Shown: positions 29,148 through 37,304 of the stretch, one piece after another
Layout of the letters: every line of letters begins with the position of its first letter
How positions within the stretch are numbered: position 1 is the stretch's first letter
Position numbers and translations under genes: made by a program
Notes under the pieces: model-generated
What the model saw: only the letters and a program-made list of their open reading frames with translations
What the model was told of the DNA's origin: nothing
The model's database searches: none
Source: Pseudomonadota bacterium
Lineage (GTDB): Bacteria; Pseudomonadota; Alphaproteobacteria; Rhizobiales; Beijerinckiaceae
Direction of reading: 5' to 3'
Length of the DNA stretch: 64,000 nt
NCBI GenBank assembly: GCA_021781815.1
Contig: JAJXWB010000011.1
Location: 1-64,000, forward strand

Positions 29148-30472
29148 TGACGACGTCCCTGCGCAAGGCGACGCTCCTCTGGATCACCGCCCTGCTGGCC
29201 GTCGTCGGCGTTCTCGCGGTCATGATCGCGTTTTGGTTCGCGCTTGATGAATCGGCCGAGTTCCTCGATGGGCAGTTGCGGCAGATCGCGCTGAACGTCG
29301 AGCCGGGAACGCAAGCGGCCGATGCGCCGGCCGCCGCCGATCAGGATCCCGAGGACAGGTTCGTGATCACGATCTGGGGCGAGGGCAACCACGTCCTTCG
29401 CCAGTCGCCGTTGGACGCGCGAATCCCCCGCCAGAGTCGCGCGGGTTTCGCCGACGTGATGGCGAACGGCCATTTGTGGCGGGTCTATACGACCGGCGAC
29501 CCGGCATACACTGTGCAGGTCGCACAGCGCGACGCGGTTCGCCAGGAAATCGCGCGCAGCGCGGCGCTGGGCGCGGCGGCGCCTGTCATCATCGTCATTC
29601 CGCTGTCCTGGCTGGTGGTCGGGTGGGCGATGAACCGGATGTTCGGGCGTCTCGACGCTCTTGCACGCGATGTGGCGGAGCGGGGCGCGGCGGCTGCGGA
29701 ACCCGTTCCACTGGCGGGAATTCCGACGGAAGTTGCGCCGCTTGTCGAAAGCATGAATCGACTCATCGCGCGGTTGCATGCCGCTCTGGCGGCGCAGAAG
29801 CGGCTTCTGGCGGATGCCGCGCACGAATTGCGGACTCCGCTCGCCGCGATGCAGATTCAGGTCGATGCGCTCGCGTCGTCGACGCCTGCGACGCTCGACG
29901 CGCGTCGCGCCGCGCTTGCGAGCGGGGTGCGCCGCGCCACCGCCCTGGTCAATCAATTGCTGAAGCTGGCGCGGCTCGACGAGCCTGCCCCGCCGTTGAA
30001 CGACGAAATCGAGCTTGGCGCGCTTCTTCTGGAATGCGTTGGCGATCATGTCGCTCTCGCCGACGCCACGGGGATCGACATCGGCGTGAACCTGACGTCC
30101 GCTGCAACGGTGCGCGGCGCTGCGGACGAGGTGCGCACGCTCATCGGAAACCTGATCGACAACGCCGTGCGATACACGCCTGCGGGCGGCAAGATCGATG
30201 TCGCCCTGTACCATCGCGATGGCATGGAGGTCGCGGAGATCGTCGACACCGGACCCGGCCTGCCGAAGGGCGTCGAGACGCGCATTTTCGACCGATTTTA
30301 TCGCGCGGCTCCGGCCGGATCGCAAGGCGCAGGACTCGGGCTGGCGATCGCGCGTCGGGTCGCCGAGCGCAATGGGTTCGGTCTGACGGTCGCCAATCGC
30401 ACGGACGGATTGTCGGGCGTCGTTGCGCGCGTTTCGATGCCGGTTCCCCCGCCATCGAAGCCGCTGGGCTAA
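29144..30472 (+). CDS. Sensor histidine kinase (QseC/PmrB-like)
   Basis: A 442-residue kinase with two membrane segments (about residues 12-32 and 140-162) flanking a short periplasmic domain, a HAMP-like linker, the H-box AAHELRTPLAAM with His227, and an HATPase domain (NLIDNAVRYTPAGG, VDTGPGLP, GAGLGLAIARRV). The ATG at 29144 overlaps the regulator stop; an ATG at 29126 is also possible. The ligand is unknown, though downstream PepSY and DUF347 genes suggest a cell-envelope or cation signal. Confidence 0.9.
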   Translation: MMTTSLRKATLLWITALLAVVGVLAVMIAFWFALDESAEFLDGQLRQIALNVEPGTQAADAPAAADQDPEDRFVITIWGEGNHVLRQSPLDARIPRQSRAGFADVMANGHLWRVYTTGDPAYTVQVAQRDAVRQEIARSAALGAAAPVIIVIPLSWLVVGWAMNRMFGRLDALARDVAERGAAAAEPVPLAGIPTEVAPLVESMNRLIARLHAALAAQKRLLADAAHELRTPLAAMQIQVDALASSTPATLDARRAALASGVRRATALVNQLLKLARLDEPAPPLNDEIELGALLLECVGDHVALADATGIDIGVNLTSAATVRGAADEVRTLIGNLIDNAVRYTPAGGKIDVALYHRDGMEVAEIVDTGPGLPKGVETRIFDRFYRAAPAGSQGAGLGLAIARRVAERNGFGLTVANRTDGLSGVVARVSMPVPPPSKPLG

Positions 30473-30573
30473 TTCGCTGCTAAGTCTGGCGGCGCACAAC
30501 CATGCGCGAAGCAGCGCCGTCATATCAAAGCAGGCGCGTCGCTTTACCGGCGAAGGGGCCACGGGAGCACGCA

Positions 30574-30891
30574 ATGAAAAATGCATACATACGATTCATC
30601 GTCGCCGCTGGCGCAGCAGGAACCCTGTTGACGTCCGCGGGACTGGCGACCGCCTATACGGGCGAAAAGTTGGCCGGCCGCGCAAAGGTCAGCATCGAAC
30701 AGGCCCGCGCGATCGCTCTGAAGGCGCATCCGGGGACGATCACGGATGAGGAACTGGAGCGCGAGTCCGGCGGCTCCGGTTTGCGCTACTCGTTCGATAT
30801 CAAGCAAGGCAAGGTCACGCAGGAGGTCGGGGTCGACGCTGCGACCGGCCGTGTTCTCGAAAACAAGGCCGAAGGCGCAAATCCCGACTGA
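30574..30891 (+). CDS. Exported single-domain PepSY protein
   Basis: A 105-residue protein with a signal peptide (IVAAGAAGTLLTSAGLATA) and one PepSY domain (VSIEQARAIALKAHPGTITDEELERE; YSFDIKQGKVTQEVGVDAATGRVLE). PepSY domains are often found near or within two-component systems and peptidase propeptides, and are thought to bind or inhibit. Its place right after the kinase suggests a periplasmic accessory to this signalling system. Confidence 0.85.
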   Translation: MKNAYIRFIVAAGAAGTLLTSAGLATAYTGEKLAGRAKVSIEQARAIALKAHPGTITDEELERESGGSGLRYSFDIKQGKVTQEVGVDAATGRVLENKAEGANPD

Positions 30892-30911
30892 CGGAGGCCA
30901 GTCATTGCAGC

Positions 30912-30942
30912 TATCCCGCTTCGCATGACGCGAAGCGGGATA
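30912..30942 (+). terminator. Intergenic hairpin after the PepSY gene
   Basis: A perfect 13-bp inverted repeat (TATCCCGCTTCGC, loop ATGAC, complementary arm) lies 20 bases after the PepSY stop and 26 bases before the next start. No T-tract follows. It may reduce readthrough into the DUF347 gene or be a relic of the dispersed GTCATTGC-type repeat, whose core begins at 30901. Confidence 0.55.
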
Positions 30943-30967
30943 TGTCGCCGGTCGAAACGGAAACGCC

Positions 30968-31750
30968 ATGAACGACGATCAAAAGCGCTTGCCGAGCAAG
31001 GCGCCTGAAGTCACGCTCGGGTTCTGGATCGTCAAGATACTGGCGACGACGCTGGGCGAAACCGGCGGCGACGCGGTCACGATGTCGATGGATCTAGGCT
31101 ACGCTGTCGGGACGCTCATCTTCTTCGGTCTGTTCGCGGCGGCCGTGATCGCGCAGGTCCGCGCGGCGAAATTTGAACCCTTTCTCTATTGGCTGACGAT
31201 CGTCGCAACGACGACAGTCGGCACGACGATGGCCGATTTAGCCGACCGATCGCTCGGCGTCGGCTATGCGGGCGGCTCTGCGCTGCTGCTGCTGGGGCTC
31301 GCCGCGTCGCTTGCGATCTGGCGCTGGTCTGAAGGCTCGGTGTCCGTGGACACGGTCTCGACGCGGCGCGTCGAGACGTTCTACTGGGCGACGATCCTTT
31401 TTTCCCAGACGCTCGGGACCGCGCTTGGCGATTGGATGGCGGACACGAATGGCCTCGGCTTTGGCGGCGGCGCGGTCGTTTTCGGCGCGGCGCTCGCACT
31501 GGTCGCAGCTCTCTATTTCTTCACGAATGTCTCTCGCGTCGCGCTCTTCTGGGCGGCCTTCATCCTGACCCGTCCGCTGGGCGCGACGGTCGGCGATCTG
31601 CTCGACAAGCCGCACGAGCTGGGCGGCCTGGCGTTGAGCCGCTACTATGCGTCCGCTGTTCTGGTGGCCGCGATGCTCGCGCTGATCGTCCTCTTTCCGC
31701 AGAAACCAGGATCGCATCCCCGGACGATCAAAAGAGAGTCCGGGGATTGA
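30968..31750 (+). CDS. DUF347/COG4705-type four-repeat membrane protein, paralogue B
   Basis: A 260-residue membrane protein that aligns without gaps to paralogue A (27466) through residue 210, with the same Trp20, Trp75, Trp140 and Trp195. In all four repeats the residue 15 positions after Trp is aspartate (35, 90, 155, 210), whereas paralogue A has Asn in repeats 1 and 4. Trp spacings of 55, 65 and 55 suggest a duplicated two-repeat unit. It follows the PepSY gene and so is likely under the same two-component system. Function unknown. Confidence 0.86.
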   Translation: MNDDQKRLPSKAPEVTLGFWIVKILATTLGETGGDAVTMSMDLGYAVGTLIFFGLFAAAVIAQVRAAKFEPFLYWLTIVATTTVGTTMADLADRSLGVGYAGGSALLLLGLAASLAIWRWSEGSVSVDTVSTRRVETFYWATILFSQTLGTALGDWMADTNGLGFGGGAVVFGAALALVAALYFFTNVSRVALFWAAFILTRPLGATVGDLLDKPHELGGLALSRYYASAVLVAAMLALIVLFPQKPGSHPRTIKRESGD

Positions 31751-31796
31751 TCAGTCGCCGCCCGGCTCGTCAGGCGCAAGGCCGCGGCGGCGTCTC

Positions 31797-33059
31797 TCAC
31801 TCCCCCGCCGCCGCGGCCTGCTGTTCGCCGAGTTCATGCGCCTCGCGCGCGCGCAGTCGTTCCTCGCGCTCCGCTATATAGGCGCGCGTAATCGGAACGA
31901 CGTCATGGCGCCGCGCAAGCTGGATCTGGAATACGCATTCGCCCTCGATGCGGAAGGTCAGCTCGCACATCGCCAGATAGAACTCCCACATCCGGCAGAA
32001 GCGTTCATCGTAAAGCGCCTGCGCCTCGTCTCGCCGCGCCAGAAAGCGCTCGCGCCACGCCTTCAGCGTCTCGGCGTAATGGAGGCGCAGGATCTCGACA
32101 TCGGTGATGAACAGGCCGGACCGTTCCACGGCCGCCGCAATCTCCGACAGGCACGGAATGTACCCGCCGGGAAAGATGTATTTTGAAATCCACGGATTGG
32201 TCGCGCCCGGTCCCTCTGGTCGCCCGATCGTGTGAATCAATGCGACGCCGTCCCCGGTCAAAAGATTGGCGACTCTTGCGAAATAGGCGTCGAAATGCGC
32301 CGGGCCGACGTGCTCGAACATGCCGATGGAGACGATGCGATCGAACTCCCCGCGCGTGTCGCGGTAATCCTCGATGCGAAAGCGGACGCGCCCGTCGAGC
32401 CCGGCTGTGGTCGCGCGCCCTGTCGCCGAATCGAACTGCTCCTCGGACAGTGTGACGCCCGTAACGTCAGCGCCGCAATAGCGTGCAAGATAGAGCGCCA
32501 TGCCGCCCCACCCGCTGCCGATGTCGAGCGCCCTGTGGCCAGGCTCCACCAGCAGCTTCGCGGCGATGTGCCGCTTTTTCGCGAGTTGCGCCTCGTCGAG
32601 GTCCATGCCTGGCCGCTCGAAATAAGCGCAGGAATATTGCCGGTCGCGATCGAGAAAAAGATCGTAGAGGCGTCCGTCCAGGTCGTAGTGACGGGCGACA
32701 TTCGTTTTCGCGCGCGATTTTCCGTTGCGCAGGAGAGTGGCGGCCAGCGCGTCGCGAGCGATGCGCAGCGACTTGATCAGGAGCGGCGGCTCGCGCCGGA
32801 CCGCGTTCGAGAGCACGAGCGACAGAAGGTCGAATATCGAGCCCTGAACCATGATGAACCGACCGTCCGTGAACAGCTCGCCGAGCGCGAGCTCCGGATC
32901 GCGCACAAGGTCGAACGGCCCGCGCGCATCGGCGAAGCGCGCGGCAATCATCGGACCCGTCCCATCGCCGAACGATCGTCGCGCGCCATTCGCGAATTCC
33001 AATTCGAGATTTCCGTGTCGGACGATTTGCGAAACCAGCGCCGTTAGCAATGTTTGCAT
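31797..33059 (-). CDS. cfa: Cyclopropane-fatty-acyl-phospholipid synthase family methyltransferase
   Basis: A 420-residue S-adenosylmethionine-dependent enzyme that adds a methylene bridge to unsaturated acyl chains of membrane phospholipids. The SAM-binding motif ALDIGSGWGGMALYLA, the substrate-side VTLSEEQ, IVSIGMFEHVG, YIFPGGYIPCLSE and the HYAETLKAWRERF motif near residue 330 are all present. It is monocistronic and divergent from the small exported protein. C-terminus rich in Ala/Glu. Related methyltransferases with other lipid products cannot be excluded. Confidence 0.9.
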   Translation of the reverse strand: MQTLLTALVSQIVRHGNLELEFANGARRSFGDGTGPMIAARFADARGPFDLVRDPELALGELFTDGRFIMVQGSIFDLLSLVLSNAVRREPPLLIKSLRIARDALAATLLRNGKSRAKTNVARHYDLDGRLYDLFLDRDRQYSCAYFERPGMDLDEAQLAKKRHIAAKLLVEPGHRALDIGSGWGGMALYLARYCGADVTGVTLSEEQFDSATGRATTAGLDGRVRFRIEDYRDTRGEFDRIVSIGMFEHVGPAHFDAYFARVANLLTGDGVALIHTIGRPEGPGATNPWISKYIFPGGYIPCLSEIAAAVERSGLFITDVEILRLHYAETLKAWRERFLARRDEAQALYDERFCRMWEFYLAMCELTFRIEGECVFQIQLARRHDVVPITRAYIAEREERLRAREAHELGEQQAAAAGE

Positions 33060-33260
33060 GCGAACCCGCCCCCAGCCGCTTGACCGCTGGCCGCAATCCG
33101 AGCGGCCATGCTAGTGTGGCCCTGTGCGCTGGAATTAGGCCGTCCGGCGCACGTTCGTAGCGTTCGACCGAAAAATGGCGGATTTTCGAACGTCGTTACG
33201 CAGCAAAGCTTCAGGTCGGGCGGCGGTTGCGCCGGCTCGCGCGTTGAGGAGTACTGCGTC

Positions 33261-33686
33261 ATGCGCACCGTTTCTTGTATTGCTCTGGGAGCGAGTCTGG
33301 CGATCCTCGCGTCGACGCCGGGGCTGGCGGCCGGTCCTTTCGTCGGCGCCCCCGGTCTGCGGCCGCCCGCCGCCGTCCTGCCGCTCGTCCACGGCCGTCA
33401 TGGCTTCGGCAGAAACGGCCTTGGCAGACAAAACGGCTGGGGCAACGCCAATTATCCTGCCGCGTGGCTTGGAACGGGCTGGGGGTTTCCGGGCTTCTAT
33501 CCTGAGCCCGGGATGGCGCCTCTGGCGCCCGCGCCCGGACCGCGCTTCCCGCCGATCCCGGTCGTCGGCTGGCCCCTGCCGCTCGGGCAGGGCGACATCG
33601 GCTATGTGGCGCAGCCCGCCATCTACAATGTTGCGCGCCAGCTTCATGGACGCCTGTCCGACCGGAGCGCGATAGTCCGGAAATGA
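33261..33686 (+). CDS. Small Pro/Gly-rich exported protein
   Basis: A 141-residue protein with a signal peptide ([19 protein letters not shown]) followed by a Gly/Pro/Asn-rich chain ([38 protein letters not shown]). I do not recognise a family. The signal peptide, stop placement and codon use support a real gene; an upstream in-frame extension would put the signal peptide inside the protein. Confidence 0.62.
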   Translation: MRTVSCIALGASLAILASTPGLAAGPFVGAPGLRPPAAVLPLVHGRHGFGRNGLGRQNGWGNANYPAAWLGTGWGFPGFYPEPGMAPLAPAPGPRFPPIPVVGWPLPLGQGDIGYVAQPAIYNVARQLHGRLSDRSAIVRK

Positions 33687-34026
33687 ACCCGGACTGATAC
33701 GACGGTCTGGCGTCGGCCTTTGCGCCTTCCGCCCGGAGCCATCGGAGGCGCGGCGACCGGCGGGCGCGTCCGGTTCTTGCGGCCGCCCCTCTCCTCCTGG
33801 CGGGGGCGGGAGGCGGCGGCAATTCCGGCGCGGATCTGATCTATCTCAAAGCCAAAGCCTGTCCGGCCAGCAAAACTATGCGCGGTTCGGCGATGGAAGG
33901 GGTGCGGCGATCTATCGCTCGCCTCGGGCGCGCGGAACGGATATTAGAAAGGTAACAAACAGGCGCAGATGCTCCCGATGCCCGAGAAGGGCAAGGGTAA
34001 GGCGTGGGCGTGAGAGGATCGGCTCA
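33687..34026. other. Intergenic stretch before hemA
   Basis: No supported gene. A plus-strand frame from about 33700 to the TAA at 33953-33955 is open and includes a hydrophobic Leu/Ala/Gly stretch followed by [13 protein letters not shown], but it has no start codon, so at best it is a relic. No FnrL-type TTGAT-N4-ATCAA box was seen upstream of hemA. Confidence 0.5.
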
Positions 34027-35307
34027 ATGCATTACAGGCGTTTCTTCGACGCGGCGATCGGCCAGCTCAGAAATGAGCGGCGCTATCGTGTCTTCGCCAA
34101 TATCGAGCGAGATACGAGCGATTGTCCCCGCGCGCTGCATCGAGGCGACGACGGGTCGGTGCGGGATGTCGTTATCTGGTGCTCGAACGACTATTTGGGC
34201 ATGGGCCGTCATCCCGAGACGATCAAGGCCATGTGCGACACGGCTGCCACGCTGGGCGTGGGCGCGGGCGGAACCCGCAACATCTCCGGCACCAACAATC
34301 CGCTGGTCGAACTCGAGGCCGAGCTTGCCGACCTGCACGGCAAGGAGGCGGCGCTCGTTTTCACGTCCGGCTGGATCTCCAACCTGGCGTCGATCTCGAC
34401 CATCGCCGACCTGATGCCGAACTGCCTCATTCTGTCGGATGCGCTCAACCACAATTCGATGATTGAGGGCATCCGCCGGTCGAGCGCCGAGCGCAAGGTA
34501 TGGCGCCACAACGATCTCGCGCATCTTGAGGAGTTGCTCGCGGCCGAACCGAAAGAACGGCCGAAGCTGGTCGTCTTCGAGAGCCTCTACTCGATGGACG
34601 GCGATATCGCGCCGGTGGCGGCGATCGCCGACCTGGCCGAAAAATATAATGCCATGACCTACATCGACGAAGTGCATGCCGTCGGCATGTACGGTCCGCG
34701 CGGCGCCGGCATATGCGAGCGCGAGGGCGTGATGGGCCGTATCGACGTGATCGAGGGCACCCTTGCCAAGGGGTTCGGCGGGCTCGGCGGCTATATCGCG
34801 GGGGACGCTTCGGTGATCGATTCCGTGCGCTCCTACGCACCCTCCTTCATCTTCACAACCGCACTGCCGCCGGCGGTTGCGGCCGCGGCCTGCGCCTCTG
34901 TGCGGGTTCTGAAGGCGCGTCCCGACTTGCGCGAAAAACACCGGCGCCAGGCCGTACTGACCAAGCACGCGCTCGAGGCGGCGGGCCTGCCGGTGCTGGA
35001 CAATCCGTCGCATATCGTGCCGGTCATGGTGCGCGACGCCGTGAAGGTGAAGGCCGCCTGCGATCTGCTGATGCAGCGCCACAATATCTATATCCAGCCA
35101 ATCAACTATCCGACCGTGCCGCGCGGCGAGGAGCGCTTGCGCATCACGCCGACGCCGCTGCATTCCGATGCGCTGATCGCTGACCTGGTCGATGCGCTGG
35201 TTGACGTATGGAAGGCGCTTGATCTGCCCTTCGTCGAGGCGAAATCGACGCCCGCGTTCGACGAGGCGCATTGCGCCTATCCGGACTTCCGCAAGGCGGC
35301 CGAATAG
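34027..35307 (+). CDS. hemA: 5-aminolevulinate synthase
   Basis: A 426-residue pyridoxal-phosphate enzyme that condenses glycine and succinyl-CoA, the first step of tetrapyrrole synthesis by the Shemin (C4) route used by Alphaproteobacteria. The [11 protein letters not shown] motif, [27 protein letters not shown], and the PLP lysine in [12 protein letters not shown] at Lys248 (the same number as in Rhodobacter capsulatus) are intact. GAGAGGA lies 9 bases before the ATG and a terminator follows the stop. Confidence 0.97.
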   Translation: MHYRRFFDAAIGQLRNERRYRVFANIERDTSDCPRALHRGDDGSVRDVVIWCSNDYLGMGRHPETIKAMCDTAATLGVGAGGTRNISGTNNPLVELEAELADLHGKEAALVFTSGWISNLASISTIADLMPNCLILSDALNHNSMIEGIRRSSAERKVWRHNDLAHLEELLAAEPKERPKLVVFESLYSMDGDIAPVAAIADLAEKYNAMTYIDEVHAVGMYGPRGAGICEREGVMGRIDVIEGTLAKGFGGLGGYIAGDASVIDSVRSYAPSFIFTTALPPAVAAAACASVRVLKARPDLREKHRRQAVLTKHALEAAGLPVLDNPSHIVPVMVRDAVKVKAACDLLMQRHNIYIQPINYPTVPRGEERLRITPTPLHSDALIADLVDALVDVWKALDLPFVEAKSTPAFDEAHCAYPDFRKAAE

Positions 35308-35334
35308 AAGGCGCGTCAGACCTTGCACCAAACT

Positions 35335-35358
35335 GGCCGGCGCAGAGCCGGCCTTTTT
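35335..35358 (+). terminator. Rho-independent terminator of hemA
   Basis: A 7-bp perfect stem GGCCGGC/GCCGGCC with loop GCAGA is followed directly by TTTTT, 27 bases after the hemA stop. Confidence 0.88.
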
Positions 35359-35757
35359 GTTTGGGGCGGGACATTCGACCGCCGCGCTGGGCCGCGCAGT
35401 ATCCTCGCGTTAACCTGATGAAATGGTTTTGAAAAACGATTGAGAAGCGCGGGATCGGTTAAGACGGCGAACCATGAATGCGTCCAAACCGCGAAAGATC
35501 ACGATCCCTCTACGCGCGCCAATGGACCGTGAACTCATCGCCGCCAGCGCCCGCGCGTGCTGGCGGGCGCTGGCGGCGTCGTTGATGGTTTCGACCGCGC
35601 TGTCGCTCTGGCGAATTGGTCACTGCTGCACGATCGCGGCGCCCGTTCAGTTTTGGTCCCGGCCAACGCCGATGCTCGCGCCAGGCGATGAAGACAGCGC
35701 GCCCGAGAGCGGCTGCGCGAGACTTCGTCGCCAGCCGCCCATCCCGGCCGAACTACC
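35359..35757. other. Intergenic stretch between hemA and the small membrane protein gene
   Basis: No well-supported gene. A 95-codon plus-strand open frame (35474-35761) starts MNASKPRKITIPLR and contains one weakly hydrophobic segment; it overlaps the stop of the opposite gene, has no clear ribosome binding site and resembles nothing I know. It is either a short orphan or chance. Confidence 0.4.
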
Positions 35758-36006
35758 TTAGTGACCGGCGGAATGATCGGTCGCAGGCCCTGTCTTGCGT
35801 TGCAGAACAAGGTCGTGCGCGGTCAGGACGACGAGCATCAACAGCGCGGAGCCCGTTGCGACCAGCGCGCTCACGATCAGCATCGGATATCCGAAGACAT
35901 AGATTGCGACGCAGAACAGCGCGACTGCGGCTGCTACGAAATAGGGTCTGGTATCCGGAAATTCACGGACGGTGTCTTTCGCGATCACTTGCCCGGCGGC
36001 GTCCAT
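35758..36006 (-). CDS. Small two-helix inner-membrane protein
   Basis: An 82-residue protein with a short polar N-terminus (VREFPDTRPYF) and two hydrophobic helices (about residues 24-42, FVAAAVALFCVAIYVFGYP, and 43-66), ending in a polar tail. GGGAGAGACAAAGA precedes the ATG, which is a usable binding site. Family unknown. It lies 200 bases downstream of the AbrB-like gene on the same strand. Confidence 0.65.
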   Translation of the reverse strand: MDAAGQVIAKDTVREFPDTRPYFVAAAVALFCVAIYVFGYPMLIVSALVATGSALLMLVVLTAHDLVLQRKTGPATDHSAGH

Positions 36007-36159
36007 TCTTTGTCTCTCCCTTTTTGATCGATGCCATTGACAGCATGGCGCGTCAGTCGACTGTGATGCGGCCTGTGTCAACAACCAGATCAAACAGATC
36101 GGCGCGAGCCTGCAAAAGCCAAGGAATTCCAGCCGGGTAGCGTGCTGTGACTCGTTGTC

Positions 36160-36168
36160 GCAATGACG
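36160..36168 (+). repeat. Relic of dispersed GCAATGACG-core repeat
   Basis: The 9-base core GCAATGACG, seen as an arm of the inverted repeat at 46265-46346, recurs in this 200-base gap with partly similar flanks (GTTGTCGCAATGACGCAGG). One short match by itself is weak evidence. Confidence 0.35.
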
Positions 36169-36206
36169 CAGGCCGCCGGCGCCTTCGGGCCAGCCGGGCG
36201 TCGATG

Positions 36207-37304
36207 TCAGCCGTCGGCGCGCGCAGAGACGGCAGGCCGCTCGGCGCCGGCCCGCATCCAAATCTTCAATGCGAGCGGCAGGGTTGCGCTGATCAGGAAG
36301 AACCGCGCAAGGTGGTGCGCGCCGACGAACAACGGATCGATGCCCATGGCGAAGGCGAGCAGGGTCATGGCTTCGAGGCCGCCCGGCGAAAAGGCGAGCA
36401 GCGTCTGCGCGAACGGCGCGTGCAGCCACACCGCTGCGCCATAGGAAAAGCCTGCCGCGATCACGATCGCAACGACGAACGATCCCACGGCGGCGAAGGT
36501 CGAGCGGGCGAACAGCCCCCAGTCGAACCCGATGAAGCGCGCGCCGACCCAGGCGCCGATCAGGATTTGCGCAAACATTGCGATCGACGGCGGCGGTCGC
36601 CCCGGCGCCCAGGCCATCGCATGCGCGACGCCGGAGGCGAGCATCCCGCCAAACAGCATTCCGCCGGCGACGCGCAGCCTCTCCAGCAGGAAGCCGGTCG
36701 CTGCGCCAAGCGCCAGCAGGGCGAGCAGGGTCGCCGGCGGGTCGTTCAAATATGGGGTGATGGCGTTCGCGGACGCCACGCCGCTCTCTGTGGCCAGAAG
36801 CGGCGCGAAGCCCATGAGCAGGAACACGCGCAGCACCTGCACGACGGCGATACGCGACACGTCGACGTTCTCCATCGTCGCTGCGACCGAGAACACGTAA
36901 GACAGCGCGCCGGGCACGGACGCAAAGAAGGCGGTCGCACGCGACCAGCCACGCACGCGCGCGAGCAGGCTGGAGCACACGCCGGTCGAAACCGCGACGG
37001 ACAGCGACATCAGCCCGATCGACAGCGGGTAGGCGGCGACCGATTTTATCATCGCGGGCGTGACCGCCGAGCCGATCGCAACGCCGGAAAAGACCATGGC
37101 GAGCCAGCGCAGAGGGGTCGACAGCGGCGCAGCGACGCGCAGCGCCGCCATGACCGCGGTTGCGAACATCGCGCCCGACAGCCAGCCCGCCGGCACGCCC
37201 AGCGCAGCGACAGCCGCGCCGCCGGCGCCGGCGCCGGCGACCGTCAGCGCCTGACCGGCGAGCGGCGGCAGGCGCAGGCGCGAGGCGCGCGGTCGATCGC
37301 TCAT
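36207..37304 (-). CDS. AbrB-family (Gneg_AbrB_dup) membrane protein, putative permease
   Basis: A 365-residue polytopic membrane protein with an internal duplication typical of the AbrB family (COG3180), once labelled ammonia monooxygenase. Motifs include PAGWLSGAMFATAV early, SVPGALSYVFSVAATMENVD in the middle, and FSPGGLEAMTLLAFAMG late, with GG-x-EAM being the second-half counterpart of PGALS. Ten or so hydrophobic segments are seen. The start at 37304 overlaps the aminotransferase stop, so it is the second gene of a two-gene operon. The transported substrate is unknown. Confidence 0.85.
   Translation of the reverse strand: MSDRPRASRLRLPPLAGQALTVAGAGAGGAAVAALGVPAGWLSGAMFATAVMAALRVAAPLSTPLRWLAMVFSGVAIGSAVTPAMIKSVAAYPLSIGLMSLSVAVSTGVCSSLLARVRGWSRATAFFASVPGALSYVFSVAATMENVDVSRIAVVQVLRVFLLMGFAPLLATESGVASANAITPYLNDPPATLLALLALGAATGFLLERLRVAGGMLFGGMLASGVAHAMAWAPGRPPPSIAMFAQILIGAWVGARFIGFDWGLFARSTFAAVGSFVVAIVIAAGFSYGAAVWLHAPFAQTLLAFSPGGLEAMTLLAFAMGIDPLFVGAHHLARFFLISATLPLALKIWMRAGAERPAVSARADG

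Noticed and set aside
33700-33955. Open frame with a hydrophobic stretch before hemA
   Set aside because: No start codon is available in frame, so at most it is a remnant.
35474-35761. A 95-codon plus-strand open frame after hemA
   Set aside because: No ribosome binding site, no family resemblance and overlap with the stop of the opposite gene; kept only as a note on the intergenic stretch.
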